A stretch of 64,000 nt of DNA, from the NCBI GenBank assembly GCA_034770075.1, contig JAVJAP010000143.1, positions 682,001 through 746,000 of the forward strand, given 5' to 3'. Below, in pieces: positions 1 through 11,758 of the stretch (its first letter is position 1; each line of letters begins with the position of its first letter). The notes below the pieces were generated by a model, which did not search any database, was not told the origin of the DNA, and saw only the letters and a program-made list of their open reading frames with translations. The DNA is from Aralia elata (Eukaryota; Streptophyta; Magnoliopsida; Apiales; Araliaceae). The position numbers were made by a program, and so were the translations under genes.

Positions 1-812
1 GAGCAGCGCGGCCGCGCCTATCGTCAGAACTCAAAACTACCTCGCTAGCAGTGTAGCGCAACCGTGTCCAATCACAGCTATTTTCCAAGGCGGCCGTCCC
101 GCGATCAGAACCCATTTTTTTTATAAAAAAAATTCTTCAACAACCCGACCCATTCCTTTTCTTTACTTCCTTTTCCCTCTTGGTTTCAAACACTCTCACT
201 CTCATATTCCCTCTCTGTTTCACTCTCCTATTCTCCCTCCAACTAAATACCAAATCCTACCCTCTTAACCTCTCTAATCGAAATCCACTCCCTCTCACTA
301 ACAAATAGACCAAACCCTACCCCCACTTCCCCACGATCTCTTCACCCACTCCTTACACAGTTTCACTCTCATTCCCTCTCATATCATAAAGCCAGTTACC
401 TCTACAGTTAGAAAACTCCATTCAACCCTCAATTACTATTTCATCTGTAGCCAAAACATTGACGAACAGATTGTGGGGACAAACTCAATCAGAGCAACTT
501 GAGCGATTGAGCTTTATCTCAGGTAACAGTTCAAGTTTGGGGGAATTGGGTCTTCATTGCTTTCCAGTTGGGGAGGTTATCAGGGTTTGCTAGGTTACTA
601 TTGTTTGTGCTGAGATTGAATTGGGATTGAGTGCATTGCATTGGCACATTCTACATACAAAATAGAGTATTGCTTTTTGGGTCACAACAGAGTACACTCC
701 AACTGTTTGTTAAAAGTATTGAGTGAATATATTGTCAGGTGTGCATCAGTTTGAGGGATAGTTTGAGGGAAATTAACTTTTGATACTCTCAAGATCTAAC
801 ACTGAAATACCA
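1..812 (+). other. Athila-1 region between pol and the 3' ORF
   Basis: Non-coding stretch that matches in layout the segment 40643-41782 of the second Athila element. It opens with CpG-rich palindromic blocks (GCGCGGCCGCGCC near 6-18, degenerate copies to about 105). A long CT-rich tract follows (about 140-400), then a purine/T-rich stretch with AGTTTGGGGGAATT near 533-546, before the ORF that starts at 813. The pol gene would lie just left of the window. The pyrimidine tract could serve as a splice acceptor or leader for expressing the downstream ORF; this is inference. Confidence 0.6.
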
Positions 813-1903
813 ATGGCATCTAAAAGACAGTGTGGTGAATCATCTAGTTCTCAAGCGCGTAACGAACCCGAAGTATTTGATGTTACCCACTTTGTTAGCG
901 CTGATGCTGAATAATACTTTCTGCGTGCCCTATTGGGAAAAACATTTGTGCTTGGAAGGGGCCTTAAACCAGATCCCAGGTTGGACGACCAGATGATGGC
1001 TATGATCAGGCAAATAGGCTGGTTACTATTCATCAGGACTCCTTTACCAACCCCGATATCGATCATTCAAGAATTTTATGTAAATTCCAGGGTAACTAAG
1101 GATGAAACAACATTTGTAAGGGGTTGTACGTTTTCATGTTCCAAAGAAAGGATCAACGAGTTGTTCCATTTGCCAAATGTTCAACCGAATGATTCAGACT
1201 GGTTATACTCAATGAGATGGGGCACAAAGTTGTATGACATCATGAGAATTTTATGCAAGTCGGGCACGGTGTGGACCACTAAATAGGGTACTAATCAGAA
1301 GTTGCATTTTCCACACACGGCCTTAAGCAGATATGGCAAGGCGTGGTACAATTTTATCTGTGCCAATCTGATGCCAACACGACATCAGAATGATGTGACC
1401 AAGGATAGAGTTATTCTGCTTTACGGCATTGTATGGGGCAAGAAGATCGATGTCAGGTACGTAATCAACCAGTCTATTCGTTGGTATTTGCAAGGAGGCA
1501 CTTCTGGTGGTATCACGCACTCATCGTTTATTGCTAGATTGTGTGTTATTGCTGGAATGTATTGGGAAGATGGTGAGCCATTGCAACTACCGATGAATAC
1601 TACTACGCCACCATTCAGAAGTATAAGGTGTGGGAAGGTGGCCAATCTCACTCCAAAGGAGCCGGGTTTATCATGTCTGGTCAGAGCGAGAGTGAGGAGG
1701 CATCCGACCAGCCTTTAGCAGCTCCAGACCAGCCACCAGTGGATGACTACCAGGCACGGTTAGACCGGTTGGACCGAAGGATGCAGAGCATAATGGATGC
1801 CATCTATAGCAGCGTGGATGAGATTCGGACCTTCACGGCTCAATTTTCTACGTCCTTATCTCAAGCTTTTACTCAACTTGGTGCACCAGTTCAATTTACT
1901 TAG
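813..1903 (+). pseudogene. Athila-1 extra 3' ORF, Transposase_32-like (decayed)
   Basis: The reading frame opens at ATG 813 and is interrupted by TAA at 912 and TAG at 1284. A frameshift lies near 1580-1620, after which the protein continues in another frame to the stop at 1901-1903. It aligns along its length with the ORF at 41783-42950. Shared landmarks are EFY, then CKSGTVW (CKPGTTW in the other copy), then SRYGKAWYNFICANLMPT, and a YKVWEG/GGQSH segment near the end. The 3' part has a hydrophilic heptad-like tail, DRLDRRMQSIMDAI. Proteins of this kind are annotated in plants as putative plant transposon protein (Transposase_32-like), and occur after pol in Athila elements. The function is unknown. 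This copy cannot make a full-length product. Confidence 0.7.
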
Positions 1904-2978
1904 TTTTAACGCGTTTTTGCATGTTTTTGACTCCAAATTGGATTGTTTTTGCTTTTAAGCTTAGAAATTGGACTTGTAACCTATAAATACATGATGTGAG
2001 GCATAGAATAAAGGAGATCTTGCTACTTTTTGCTAACCCTAGAATTGAAGAAGGATTGGAGGCTTGAAGCAAGAGATTATCACGAAGGAAGATCAAGATA
2101 GGAGGCTAAGGAGGATATCAAGGATTGCTTCAAAGGAGTCTTTCCTTTCTTCTTTTATCTTTTTATTTTGTAATTCTTGGATGATGGTTTACTTGTGGAT
2201 TATGGATTTTAATTCAATTATGAACAAATTTCTTTTTAAGATTACAATGAAACTTATTACGTAACTTTTATTGATATACTTCCTTATTAGTTTTTGTTGA
2301 TTATTATCAGATTGTCTATTATGATTTGTGATTAATTGCTTAATTGTCTGATCAACAATTACCGTGGTAATCTATATGAACTCGAGAGATGGATTATAGG
2401 TTTAGACCTGATCATAATAGCATGTGATTGTGTTTTCTGCATGGTGACGGAACTTATAATTTGTGTCTAGGATAGAGATATACCTATACGCCGCATGTAA
2501 TATGGTAAGGAACATGTGCTTTAAATTATTTTTAATTATAATTCACATAGAGATATAGTGAATTAGTTATCTAGGGTATTCACTTTAATTCTAACCTTTG
2601 TAGAATTAAGTTGATTTGTTTATAATGCATCGAGAGATGGTTATAAATATTGATGAGTTCTTGATTTACAATCTGAAATAGTTAGCATAAATTAACAGGA
2701 AGTATATTAATTCAAGTGAAACATTAAGGAAAATTGTAATCTTAAGCCTTTTTATTCTGAATTCAATTCTGGGTATTTAGTGATTAATTAGTTTAGTACT
2801 TTATTTTCAAAATTCAACAACTATTATCGAATTATTTAAATAAAATTAATTTTATTATGAGTTAGTATTTAGTAATTATTATTAAATAATTCTCTGTGAG
2901 TTCGACACTCTCTTATCATTATATTACTTGTGGACTGCATATACTTGCATATTTTGCTAGTATAGATTTAGGCAAATA
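1904..2978 (+). repeat. Truncated Athila-type LTR (3' part)
   Basis: From roughly 1910 onward the sequence follows the downstream two thirds of the LTR at 4043-5453, about 80% alike by eye. It has TATAAATA at 1983-1990, an AACCCTAG motif near 2036, two CGAGAGATGG blocks (2383, 2630) and the ending ATTACTTGTGGACTGC...AGGCAAATA. The U3 start (TGATGAGT) is missing, so the LTR is truncated on its left, directly after the ORF. The left boundary is approximate. Confidence 0.75.
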
Positions 2979-2984
2979 AGTTTT

Positions 2985-3000
2985 TGGCACCGTTGTCGGA
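2985..3000 (+). promoter_or_regulatory. Primer-binding site of the truncated Athila copy
   Basis: TGGCACCGTTGTCGGA lies 6 bases after the LTR end. It is a two-mismatch version of the TGGCGCCGTTGCC-type site (complementary to tRNA-Asp) typical of Athila, also present at 35176. It marks this as the 5' LTR side of an element. Confidence 0.75.
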
Positions 3001-4027
3001 GGTCTTTTCGTTGTCATATATGTTTCTTTGTTTTGTGTTTGCATTTAGTAATTGGTAGTTAATTGCATATAGTGTGTTTGCATGAATCTAATCAATAGAT
3101 TGTTTGATTTTGGCTCGGCCGATGATGAGATTGGTATTACATGATAACTTGAATAATGTTAATGATTGATGCTTATTCATAATTTCAATCATGAGGGTAT
3201 TTTATGCCTGTCTTAAACTTATGTTAACCGGTTAGCACATGGAATTTGACTGTTTTGATAAACTTAGTGCAAGGGTTCTTAACTAGCTTCTGATGGGAAA
3301 GTTTTGGTTAATATTAAGGAAATTAGTAAATTGATAATAAAGGCTAAAATGAGGCAAAAACCTAAGTTTGGGGAAATCTAAGGGGTAATTGTATTATTTT
3401 TATTTTTTAAAAAAATAAAAAATTCAGGGAAAAAAAAGAAAGCATAAATGCTTTGACTAGTTCGGCTCTATGGCCTTTGTTACTTGGGTAATTAGATCCT
3501 TAGGGGTGTCTTAACACCTAGTGCCCTAAAGCTAACTGGTTTGGGAGTTATTGATTGAAAGCTCGCTACATGGGTAACTTTGAAAAGCCTAAGAGAGTAC
3601 GACATTGCACAATCAAGTATAAACACGAGATGGAGCGTAAAACGCACTCGTAAAAGAATAAAGGTAGAATCCCCTATACTTAGTGATTGCTTAGTTTTAG
3701 CCAGAATTGTCATGTTTACAGAAAATAAAGTGGAACCAGACTTTTTTTTAAGGAGTTGGTTATGTGGTTGATTTTGATCCATGGTTGGTTAAAATGGTTG
3801 ATGAGCACACACGCAGAACATGAGTGATGATAGGTGTGGGTTGTCTGATTGATTGAGTTATTGACCTTGGATTGATTGGATTTGTTGTTTAAGTACCTTG
3901 ATGATATCTCTGAGGCTTGTTGTTAAGTATCATACCATTTGCTTGCTGGATTCATAGGTATGTTAGATAGTAATTTGTATTCAAGTTATTATGTTATATT
4001 GTGTTGTTTGGGGACAAGCAATAGTTT
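3001..4027 (+). other. Residual internal region, 3' UTR of an Athila element
   Basis: Non-coding. From about 3040 it matches the 3' UTR of Athila-2 (about 43070-44038). Shared landmarks are GGTTTGGGAGTTATTGATTG near 3539, CTACATGGGTAACTTTGAAA near 3566, GAGATGGAGCGTAAAACGCA near 3628, and GGGGACAAGCAA just before the polypurine tract. The whole gag-pol and 3' ORF are absent between the PBS and this segment, so the copy is a large internal-deletion derivative. Confidence 0.65.
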
Positions 4028-4042
4028 AAGTTTGGGGGTATT
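4028..4042 (+). promoter_or_regulatory. Polypurine tract of Athila-1
   Basis: AGTTTGGGGGTATTT directly precedes the LTR start TGATGAGT. The same tract precedes the 3' LTR of Athila-2 at 44039-44052. It would prime plus-strand synthesis. Confidence 0.8.
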
Positions 4043-5453
4043 TGATGAGTAGGTTTCATACCTACGAACCGAGTATCAATTGATGTGAATTATTGTTGGT
4101 TTTCATGAGTTTTAGTTACTTTTCATGCATTTTATGTGTTTTTGTAGGTTACGTGCATTGGGAATTGGATTGGCGCAAGTTGGACAAAAGCAGCAACAAA
4201 AGGATTAAAAAAATTGCAGACAAAGGTGCAGCGCGGCCGTGCCCAATTTGAGCTAGGGGGAAACACAGTCGTGCCAGTCTTTAGAGCTTAATTTGTTCCT
4301 TCTGCCAGTGCAACGCGACCGTGCCCTATTCAAGCCTATTTTAAGCGCGGTCGCGCCGGTTTGGGAGTTGACCAAAACTTTGACTTTTCATTTAAATTGA
4401 GCAATTGATGTGTAACTTATTTCCAGACTTCTAATTAAATTAGGGATTATGTCAAGCACTATACATAAATGTTTTAAGTCAGTTTTTAGGATTGTTGAAC
4501 TTATTAGCGAAAAACCCTAGTTTGGAGACAAAGACTTAGAGACCAAAAGCAATTGCAAGAGCAAGGAGGATTCAACATAGGAGCTGAAGGAGAGACTTAA
4601 GGCTTGCGATACAGATTATATTCTTTCCTTTAAACTTCTATTTTGTATTCTAAATGTTGAATCAATTGTAGATGATGGATTTAAGTTTAATTATGAACTA
4701 ATTTCTTTTTATGATTACAATGGATCTTGTTGTGTAGTTTTGACTAATATGCTTCTTGGTTAATTATTGTTAATTATTATTGGATTATCTATTATAGTTT
4801 GCAACTAATTGCTTAATTGGCTGGCCAGTAATTACTGTGATAATCTATATGAACACGAGAGATGGATTATAGGTTTAGATCTGATTATAATAGCATGTGA
4901 TTATTCTTTCTGTATAGTGATGGAATTCATGATTTGCGTTTAGGATAGAGATATACCTATACCCCGCATGTAATATAATATGGAACATGTGCATTAAATC
5001 CTTTTTAATTGTAATTCACATGGAGATATAGTGAATTAGTTAATTAGGGTGTTCATCTTAATTCTATCATCTGTGGATTTAAGTTAATTTGTTTATGGTA
5101 CATCGAGAGATGGTCATAAATATTGATGAGTTCTCGATTAACAATCCGGAATAATTAGCATAATTTAACAGGAAGTGTATTGATCAAGGTGAAGCCACAA
5201 GTGAAGTTATAATCTTAAGTCTTTAAAATCTGTTCTCAAATTTGTGGTAGTTAGTTTTAGTTAAATTAATTAGTTAATTTCCAAATTTCACAGATCTTTA
5301 ATCGATTATTTAATAAAATTGGGTTAATATAAAATTGGAAGTTGTTATTATAAATTACAGTTTTTCTCCGTGGGAACGATACTCTACTTACGCTTTATTA
5401 CTTGTGGACTGTGTATACTTGCGTATTTGTGTTAGTATAGAATTAGGCAAACA
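4043..5453 (+). repeat. Athila-1 3' LTR
   Basis: A 1411-bp LTR running from TGATGAGTAGGTTTCATACC to ATTAGGCAAACA. It is the same family as the solo LTR at 51759-53157. U3 carries CpG-rich palindromic blocks (CAGCGCGGCCGTGCCC near 4211, GCGCGGTCGCGCCGG near 4335). R begins near AACCCTAGTTTGGAG at about 4511. It abuts LTR-D sequence at 5454. The left flank of the element is outside or deleted, so no target duplication can be tested. Confidence 0.85.
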
Positions 5454-6940
5454 ATTAATAATATTAGGAAGTGAATACAATATTATTAAATAAATAATAA
5501 TATTAGATAAGAGTTTTAGATGATGATTATGTAATAGCAATATTATCAAAGGATGATAATAATATTAAGGATTTTATGTGATATCTAATATTTATTTATG
5601 TGACTAAATGTTAGATAATTTATTATAAGAGTAGTAGTGTTATGAGTTTAAATATGTTAAGCTAATTGAGAGATCAATCTTATTAATGATAGGTCTTTCA
5701 TAAGAGATTATACTTAGATTGCGTTGCAGTAATCAACGAACAAGGCAAGTTTCCTAACTCAAACTCGAGTTATTATGTTTCAAACATGCTAGTAGATTAA
5801 TTATTGACAATTATTCCACATCTATAATATTTATTGATATTCGCACCTTGTGCAAGTTTTTATTGATTAGCAAGTTCTTACATTCATTTATTTTAATTCT
5901 TATGATTGTTTCCCAATGTTTGAAATTCTAAAATTTGTTCAATGATCTTACTTTAAATAAATTCTAGAACTTATACAAATCTTTTATATTTGCATAAGTA
6001 TTCAAGTTATCTTTTAAAATTCAATTGTGCCTGAATTGTTATTGAAGATCGATGTCATTTGTTTCGGCTAGATTAATATTAAAAACGTTCTAATATATGT
6101 AAACTGAAATTGTTATTAAAAATCTATGCCACTTGTTTCGGCTAGACTGATATTAAAATATTATGTTAAAATTATAGCATTTCTTTGAAATCAATCCAAC
6201 CATATTGATGTAGTACGGACTCATGATGGAAGACTGAGATGAACAACCCTTATAAAAAGGGGAACTTTATTGTCCGACGTCCGGCCCACGCGCTATGTTT
6301 GAGTATTATGCATAATTACGGGTACAATGAAGCTGATCCCTTCACGCACTTGTAGAAGAGTATAATTAGTTTTTATAATTAACTCATACTCTTGAGATAA
6401 TTCAGTTTTATTAACTGATGATTCCTCTAGTAGTTCTCGATCCATTGTGATCATTCAGCATGAAATCTGAGAATATCCCACTTTAGTGAATATTGTTGCA
6501 GTATTGCTAATTCTTCACAATCATTATATATTGTTGAAAATTCAGAAGTTAATTCTTTTCCGATCATGATATATTGTTCTTTTATTTATTGTCTACTTGA
6601 ACTTGCGGAGCAAATTAGTTGCTCACCCTTGCTTAAAATAAAACTTTTCAGCTAAAGCCGAGGTAGCCGAAGGTTCTAAGAAGGACAAAGGAAAAGCGAA
6701 GGCGGCCGAATAGTGTCATTTGTGTAGTAATGATTATTATATTATATTTTGACTTAAACCTTTTGTATTATTAGGTATATATTGTTAAGGTTAGTGAAAC
6801 CCGGGATAATGATATGTTTTTATTAAGAGAATGTAATGAATGATGTAATTCATAATAAATGGGTAGATAAATGAGATGTGTATGTGGTATCGTGAGCACC
6901 AAATATGAGGTTCAAGGGACCCGAATTTGGGGTCGTCACA
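5454..6940 (+). repeat. LTR-D, Tekay-like gypsy LTR, 5' truncated
   Basis: The right end reads GGGACCCGAATTTGGGGTCG then TCACA. The segment matches the inverted copy at 61850-64000 (shared TAGGTCTTTCATAAGAGATT, CAGTAATC, GGCAAGTTTCCTA). It also has the layout of the Tekay LTR at 8582-11277 (ACTGAGATGAACAACCCT, a GAGCAA...TTGCTCACCCTTGC hairpin, and an end like GGATTTGGGGGTGTCACA). Its start is cut by, or opened by, the Athila LTR at 5453. No TGGTATCAGAGC site follows at 6941, so this looks like a 3' or solo LTR. Confidence 0.7.
6651..6713 (+). other. Conserved 20-codon mini-exon inside LTR-D
   Basis: After a splice-acceptor-like ACTTTTCAG, 20 sense codons followed by TAG encode a Lys/Ala-rich peptide with a KKDKGKAK core. 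The Tekay LTR has, at the same relative place, an acceptor-like ACATTGCAG and 20 codons ending in TAG with a KGKGKMQK core. A stop (TAA at 6639) lies just upstream in this frame, so translation would require splicing. Whether it is expressed is unknown. Confidence 0.4.
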
Positions 6941-8400
6941 ACAACGTTGGGGGGCAATAGTGAAGAAATTCTCGAAACCCCAGGAATTTACTCGAACCCG
7001 GTAATTGGCATGAAGGGAAAGGTAAAGGGAATAGACACTAAACCAATTGCCCCGAGGTTGTGTAAACTCTGGGACCTACAATACCGAGAATTAAGACAAC
7101 TACGACAGGAGACCAAAATGACTCAAGAATTTCGTAAATATACCTCGTTAGCGCATAAGTACGCTGATGGATAACAACTCAAATCAAGCCCTAAAAGATA
7201 TGAAAGGGCCACTCATACGCCAGGAAATGAATGACCGCGAGCGGGCAGAACAGCTGCATCAGTATCAGGAAGATCCTCATCCATAGCAGCATCTTCAGCT
7301 CGATCTACCCTAAGCAGACAAATGCAGGCCTCCGCTAAATGTCGGGGTTGTCTAGTAACCTGAGGAGATGGAGCAACATCTGCCTTACGATGATGAACCC
7401 CTGAGGATGTCCGGTGGGATGAAGAACTATTTGGTATATCCGGGTCCGTGGCTAAACAAATATCAACCATCTCAACATAAGGTACGCCTCGTCTGATCCT
7501 ATATTAATATTGTCAAATGTATAAACATATTTGAACACTGCATAATACATGTTCTGCACGAGCATTGGGGGAAGCCTACGTCTTTATTCCTAGATGTCTA
7601 ATCTCGGACAGTCATTTGACCCATGAAAATTTTTTGGCAGAATTTCCCCTAAAATGCGTACTATCCGCAAGCGCATTGACATGTATATATGACTATTTAT
7701 AGGCCCCCAAGGCACAACACAAGAAATAGGCATAATATATGATTTTTCATTTTTAAAATTCCAATATAAATCAAACGAAGGCGAATAATAGTGGTAAAAA
7801 TATGTCAAAAATGGGAAACTTGCATAAGAAGTTGATTTCCACATTAAAACAGATAAAATTTATCAAAAATGTGCGCCAAAAACGCTCTTAGATCATGAAA
7901 ATTTTTACATCTACGTGTCCAGCATATTAAAATACATGCATACATCGAAATGGAATTTTTTATTGAACCTCACGGAGAAGTATACGCGAAAGTATACGTG
8001 GAAATGCAAGAGAATATGAAAAGGAGAATCAAGAGAACCCAAAAAGAATAAAAAGAAAAAGCCGCTCGAGTGGGGTATATCCACTGGGGGCAGTCGCAGA
8101 TGCAATGCGGCCAAGCCTAGTGGGACCTACTCCTCTTATTTTGGTACAGTCAGGTCAAAGTGCATCCTTTTCGGTCCAAATAGGTGTAACCACGAAGAAA
8201 AATGCATTTTTGAAGCCGAAAAATGTTATTTTTGGGCAATGACGGTCACGAGAATCTAAAATCTGATAACAATGGGTCTTAAGATACCAAATGATGAAAT
8301 GATAATAAAAAAATAAAAAAAACGAATCAAAAATGAGAAAAACGGTAAAAAAAACGGATCAAAAATGAGAAAAGATAGACAAACACTAGAGAAGGTGTGT
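6941..8400. other. Unresolved region, probable interior of an old element
   Basis: No recognisable protein domain. A plus-strand frame continues across the LTR end to 7174. A minus-strand frame (7470-7213) contains RQPRHLAEACICLLRVDRAE, which resembles no family I can name safely. Near 8318-8372 a short unit (ATCAAAAATGAGAAAA) is repeated twice. The region leads into the ~55-bp tandem repeats and may be the 3' part of the minus-strand Tat-like element seen at 28919-31643 and in its LTR; this is inference from order and orientation. Confidence 0.35.
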
Positions 8401-8581
8401 TTTCGTGTGATTAAACAGCATTAAATCCGTTGGGGATGACACTCAACAAAAAGTATCAGGGACGAGACCTGGTGATTAAATCCGTTGGGGATGAGACTCA
8501 ACAAAAAGTGTCACGGACGAGACTTGGTGATTAAATCCGTTGGGGACAAGACTCAACAAAAGTGTCAGGGACGAGACTTGG
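8401..8581. repeat. ~55-bp tandem repeat array, left part
   Basis: About three units built around AAATCCGTTGGGGACGAGAC and CAACAAAAAGTGTCAGGGAC. The array is interrupted at 8581 by the Tekay element and resumes at 28919. Unit length is about 55 bp by counting. Such arrays are common in the untranslated parts of Tat/Ogre-type retrotransposons. Confidence 0.85.
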
Positions 8582-11277
8582 TGTAACGAATGCGATTTTT
8601 GTGAATAAATAAAAATATTTATTGTGTTATATAAATATTTTTGTTAATTTATTTATTGAGTAAAATAAATAATTTATAAAGTTACTGTGAAATAGTTCAT
8701 GTTAAGTGTAATTATGTTAAATGTTATTTGTATGTGATTTGATATGATTATTCTAATTTAATTTAATAATTAAATTAGATTATTAAATGATTTATTTGAA
8801 TAAGGAATTTATTTGAATAAGATAATTGATATTGTTATTGGTCGAATAGAAATTATTAATTAAGTTAGTAAGGTTTAATTGAATTTATTTAATAATAAGT
8901 TTAATTAAATTAGAAGTGTGACAATTAAAAGTATATAATATAATGGATTATTAAAATAAATGAGAAAGTGTTTTATTTTATATAAACCAAACAAGGCCTT
9001 GTGACCCTTGGTTGGTAAAAATGGATTATTTTGCATTTGAGTTTGCCAAACAAGGCCTAACTCTTGGTTTCTACAACTGACTGATTAAAAGGTAAGTTAC
9101 GTTAAAAATAAAATAAAATAAAGGCTATCAGTTGTTTTTTCTAAGCTCAAAGAAGGAAGAACAGAGTTTTAACAAAGAAAGAATAGAGAGATATTGAGAG
9201 AGGAGTTTGGAGATTGGAGAGAAGAGTTCTAAAATCAAAGGAGGATTTTTAACTAATTTTCATCATCTAGCTAAAGTTCAAGAAGGAATTGAAGGTATAA
9301 TTCTTGTTAGTTTTATTAAAAGTTTTTCACTGTATTTTATTATTTTATTTCTCTGTATAAAATTTATTGGCTCAAAATATGAATTACTTGATGTAATTGA
9401 TAGTAAGCATGTGTTAGGTGATTATATGATGTTTATAAACTTATTTGAAAGAGTTAATTCATGAAAGTATGCTTTAAAATTGAGTTTTTGGGTTTATAGA
9501 GTTTTACTTTCATGTATGGCATGTATGTATGAAAATTGATACTCAAAGTGATTATTAATCGGTAAATTGACGCTTGATTATGATAATATGATGAAACACG
9601 AAAAGAATGTAAGTGGAATGGATTAAAATGGTTTAGAGATGAATTTACAGTGGTTGATTTTATTTAAATGGCTAAAACATGAATATTTTGTTTAAATAGT
9701 GAATTTTGGGTTCTAATTGGGTGATTATGTGTATTGTAATGGTTAGAATGTTTAGAAACATGTTGGGTAATTATTTTATAACATGTTTGATGTCTGGGTA
9801 TGTTTAATCTATGTGTTCGATGGTAGAATTTGGAAAATTTGGCCTAGAATGTCACTGGTTCGCGAACTGTAGGAGATGACTGCCGAGTCTACCGCCCTGG
9901 CGGTAGAAATGTACTGGAGTTCTCGCCCCGGCGAGAGCTCGCCCTAGTGGTGGAACAGTAACTGAAAATTTTTATTTTTTTTTATTTTGCTATGTTGTCG
10001 TGTACATGATTAAAACTTAGATTAAAGTATTTAATAATAAATAAGATAATACAATGGGTGGTAAGCAAATATTTAATGAATATCAAATGATATTTGATAT
10101 ACTAAATGGAATAAGAACAAATTCTAAAGTGCATATAATTCTGTAACTAATTATTGTTACCGTTTTATAATTAAAATGTATAGGTTGATTAAAGAACGTG
10201 AATTTAAATCTGTAATCTACGCGCGAGGTAAGTTTTTCCTCCCTTAATCTTGTTATTTCATTTAAAGCAAGTTTACTTTCATTGAGCAAGTTTGTTAACC
10301 TTAGCTTATCGTTATTCAAGCAAGGTTGTTACCATGTTAGGTGCTTAAACTTTATTCCAGTCATTTGTTATTCGATCATTGATTGTTATTAAAATTCCGA
10401 ACATAATTTCTATTGTACGAACTTTATTGATGAATCAAATGCTTTAGTGACTAGCAAACCCTTATTGATTCAGCTAGTCCTTAGTTGATGAGCGTTCTAA
10501 AGACTTAGAATATTTTAAAATTGTTCCAAACCAAGTTCCTTTTGGTACGGATTCTGATGCTAAACTGAGATGAACAACCCTAATATAGGGGATTAATTAC
10601 GCAACATCGTTAAAATGTTTGTGCACAATACATTGTACAAATGGCTGATCCCCCTGAGTACGAGATGGATGGTCCATAGTCTTTAAGACTGTTAAAGGTT
10701 ACGGTAAAAATACTTGTTAACCTAGGACATAGTTCGAGGTCTTATGACCCTCAGATACAATTTTAAAGCTTGAATTATATATTCAATTTTTGAGCCAAGC
10801 GTTCTATTAATCTTTTATATCTCGATTAGTTATTGATTGAATTCAGGAAAAACCACAATTCCTCAGTTGAAATCTGTTTCATTGATTATTAAATTGTTTA
10901 TTGTTGTCATACTTGTGAGCAATTGTTTGCTCACTCTTGCATTGAACATTGCAGCTAAGACAGAAAAGTCGGACGAGCCATCCACGAGTAAGGGCAAGGG
11001 CAAGATGCAGAAATAGCTAAAGACGTGTTATTTATTTGATGTTTTATTGTAAAAAGACTTATTTAATTTTATGTTTTAATTTCGCATTGATGTAATAAAG
11101 GTTAGATAACCTGGGATTTGTTTGATTAAGAGATTAGAGATGTAATCCCTTTTGTGGGAAGATTTTTCATTTAACTTAATTTAAATTGTCCTTTATTATG
11201 GGTAGCTAGATATGAATGAATGGTATAGTGAACACCAAATCTGTGGGATTGTAGTACTCGGATTTGGGGGTGTCACA
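8582..11277 (+). repeat. Tekay 5' LTR
   Basis: 2696 bp, TGTAACGAATGCG to GGTGTCACA. Nearly collinear with the 3' LTR at 26154-28918, differing by scattered substitutions. One clear length difference is in the CpG-rich palindromic block (9888-9955 here, longer in the 3' copy). The open frame at 9207-9464 is shared by both LTRs but shows no recognisable domain and is not called as a gene. Confidence 0.9.
10954..11016 (+). other. Conserved 20-codon mini-exon inside Tekay LTR
   Basis: Twenty codons then TAG, giving a Lys/Ser-rich peptide ending KGKGKMQK, right after ACATTGCAG. The equivalent in the 3' LTR (28595 onward) has CAG changed to TAG two codons before the end. LTR-D has a peptide of the same length at the same relative place. 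A GAGCAATTGTTTGCTC inverted repeat lies about 20 bp upstream in both LTRs. The role is unknown. Confidence 0.4.
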
Positions 11278-11280
11278 GGT

Positions 11281-11292
11281 TGGTATCAGAGC
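11281..11292 (+). promoter_or_regulatory. Primer-binding site, initiator tRNA-Met
   Basis: TGGTATCAGAGC starts 3 bases after the end of the 5' LTR. It is the standard site complementary to the 3' end of plant initiator Met tRNA, used by most chromoviruses. Confidence 0.92.
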
Positions 11293-11514
11293 TGTAGGTT
11301 ATGAACCTCTAGGTGGGGAAAACCTTAGGATAATAGCCTTTTGGAAAATGGAGAATATAGTGGTGATAAACTCTTATCGAGTTCTAAGGAATGGATTACG
11401 GAAATTCATAAAAGACAATAAAATGATTACGTGTTATGTGCTTACTTGATAACAAACTTATGTGCTCGCGAGTAATATCGAGTAGTAATTAAAACTTAAA
11501 ATTTTGATGGCAGG

Positions 11515-11758
11515 ATGTCTGATATAGGAGGATCCAGTCAGGCTAGGGAGGAGGAGCCCCAGGATATTCATGTAGTTCGGGAGCAGCTAGTGTAGAGGGA
11601 GCCATCCCTATTGATCACAGTTATAGGTCCCGAGTACGAACCTGAGACTGATCCTGAGGAGGATCCGGAGGAGATTGAGGAGGAGGAAGAAGACCTTGAG
11701 GAGATACCATTATCTTCTTTAGGTGTTCAGATGTATGAGCAGGTGTATGACCGCAACA
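11515..11758 (+). pseudogene. Tekay extra 5' ORF, N-terminal part
   Basis: Starts at ATG 11515 between the PBS and gag. After 26 codons there is TAG at 11593. The frame then continues as a very acidic segment (repeated Glu-Glu and Asp-Pro-Glu-Glu around 11640-11705). It is cut at 11758 by the CACTA element; the last bases, ACA, are one copy of the target duplication. The frame resumes at 20784 with no change of phase. Product unknown. A C-terminal coiled coil is predicted from the second half. Additional ORFs upstream of gag are unusual in chromoviruses. Confidence 0.6.

Noticed and set aside
9207..9464. Open frame in the Tekay LTR as a gene
   Set aside because: Present in both LTRs because they are copies; no domain, AT-rich composition, and no supporting start context.
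11281..11292. TGGTATCAGAGC as part of a tRNA gene
   Set aside because: It is the reverse-transcription primer site directly after the LTR; no cloverleaf surrounds it.
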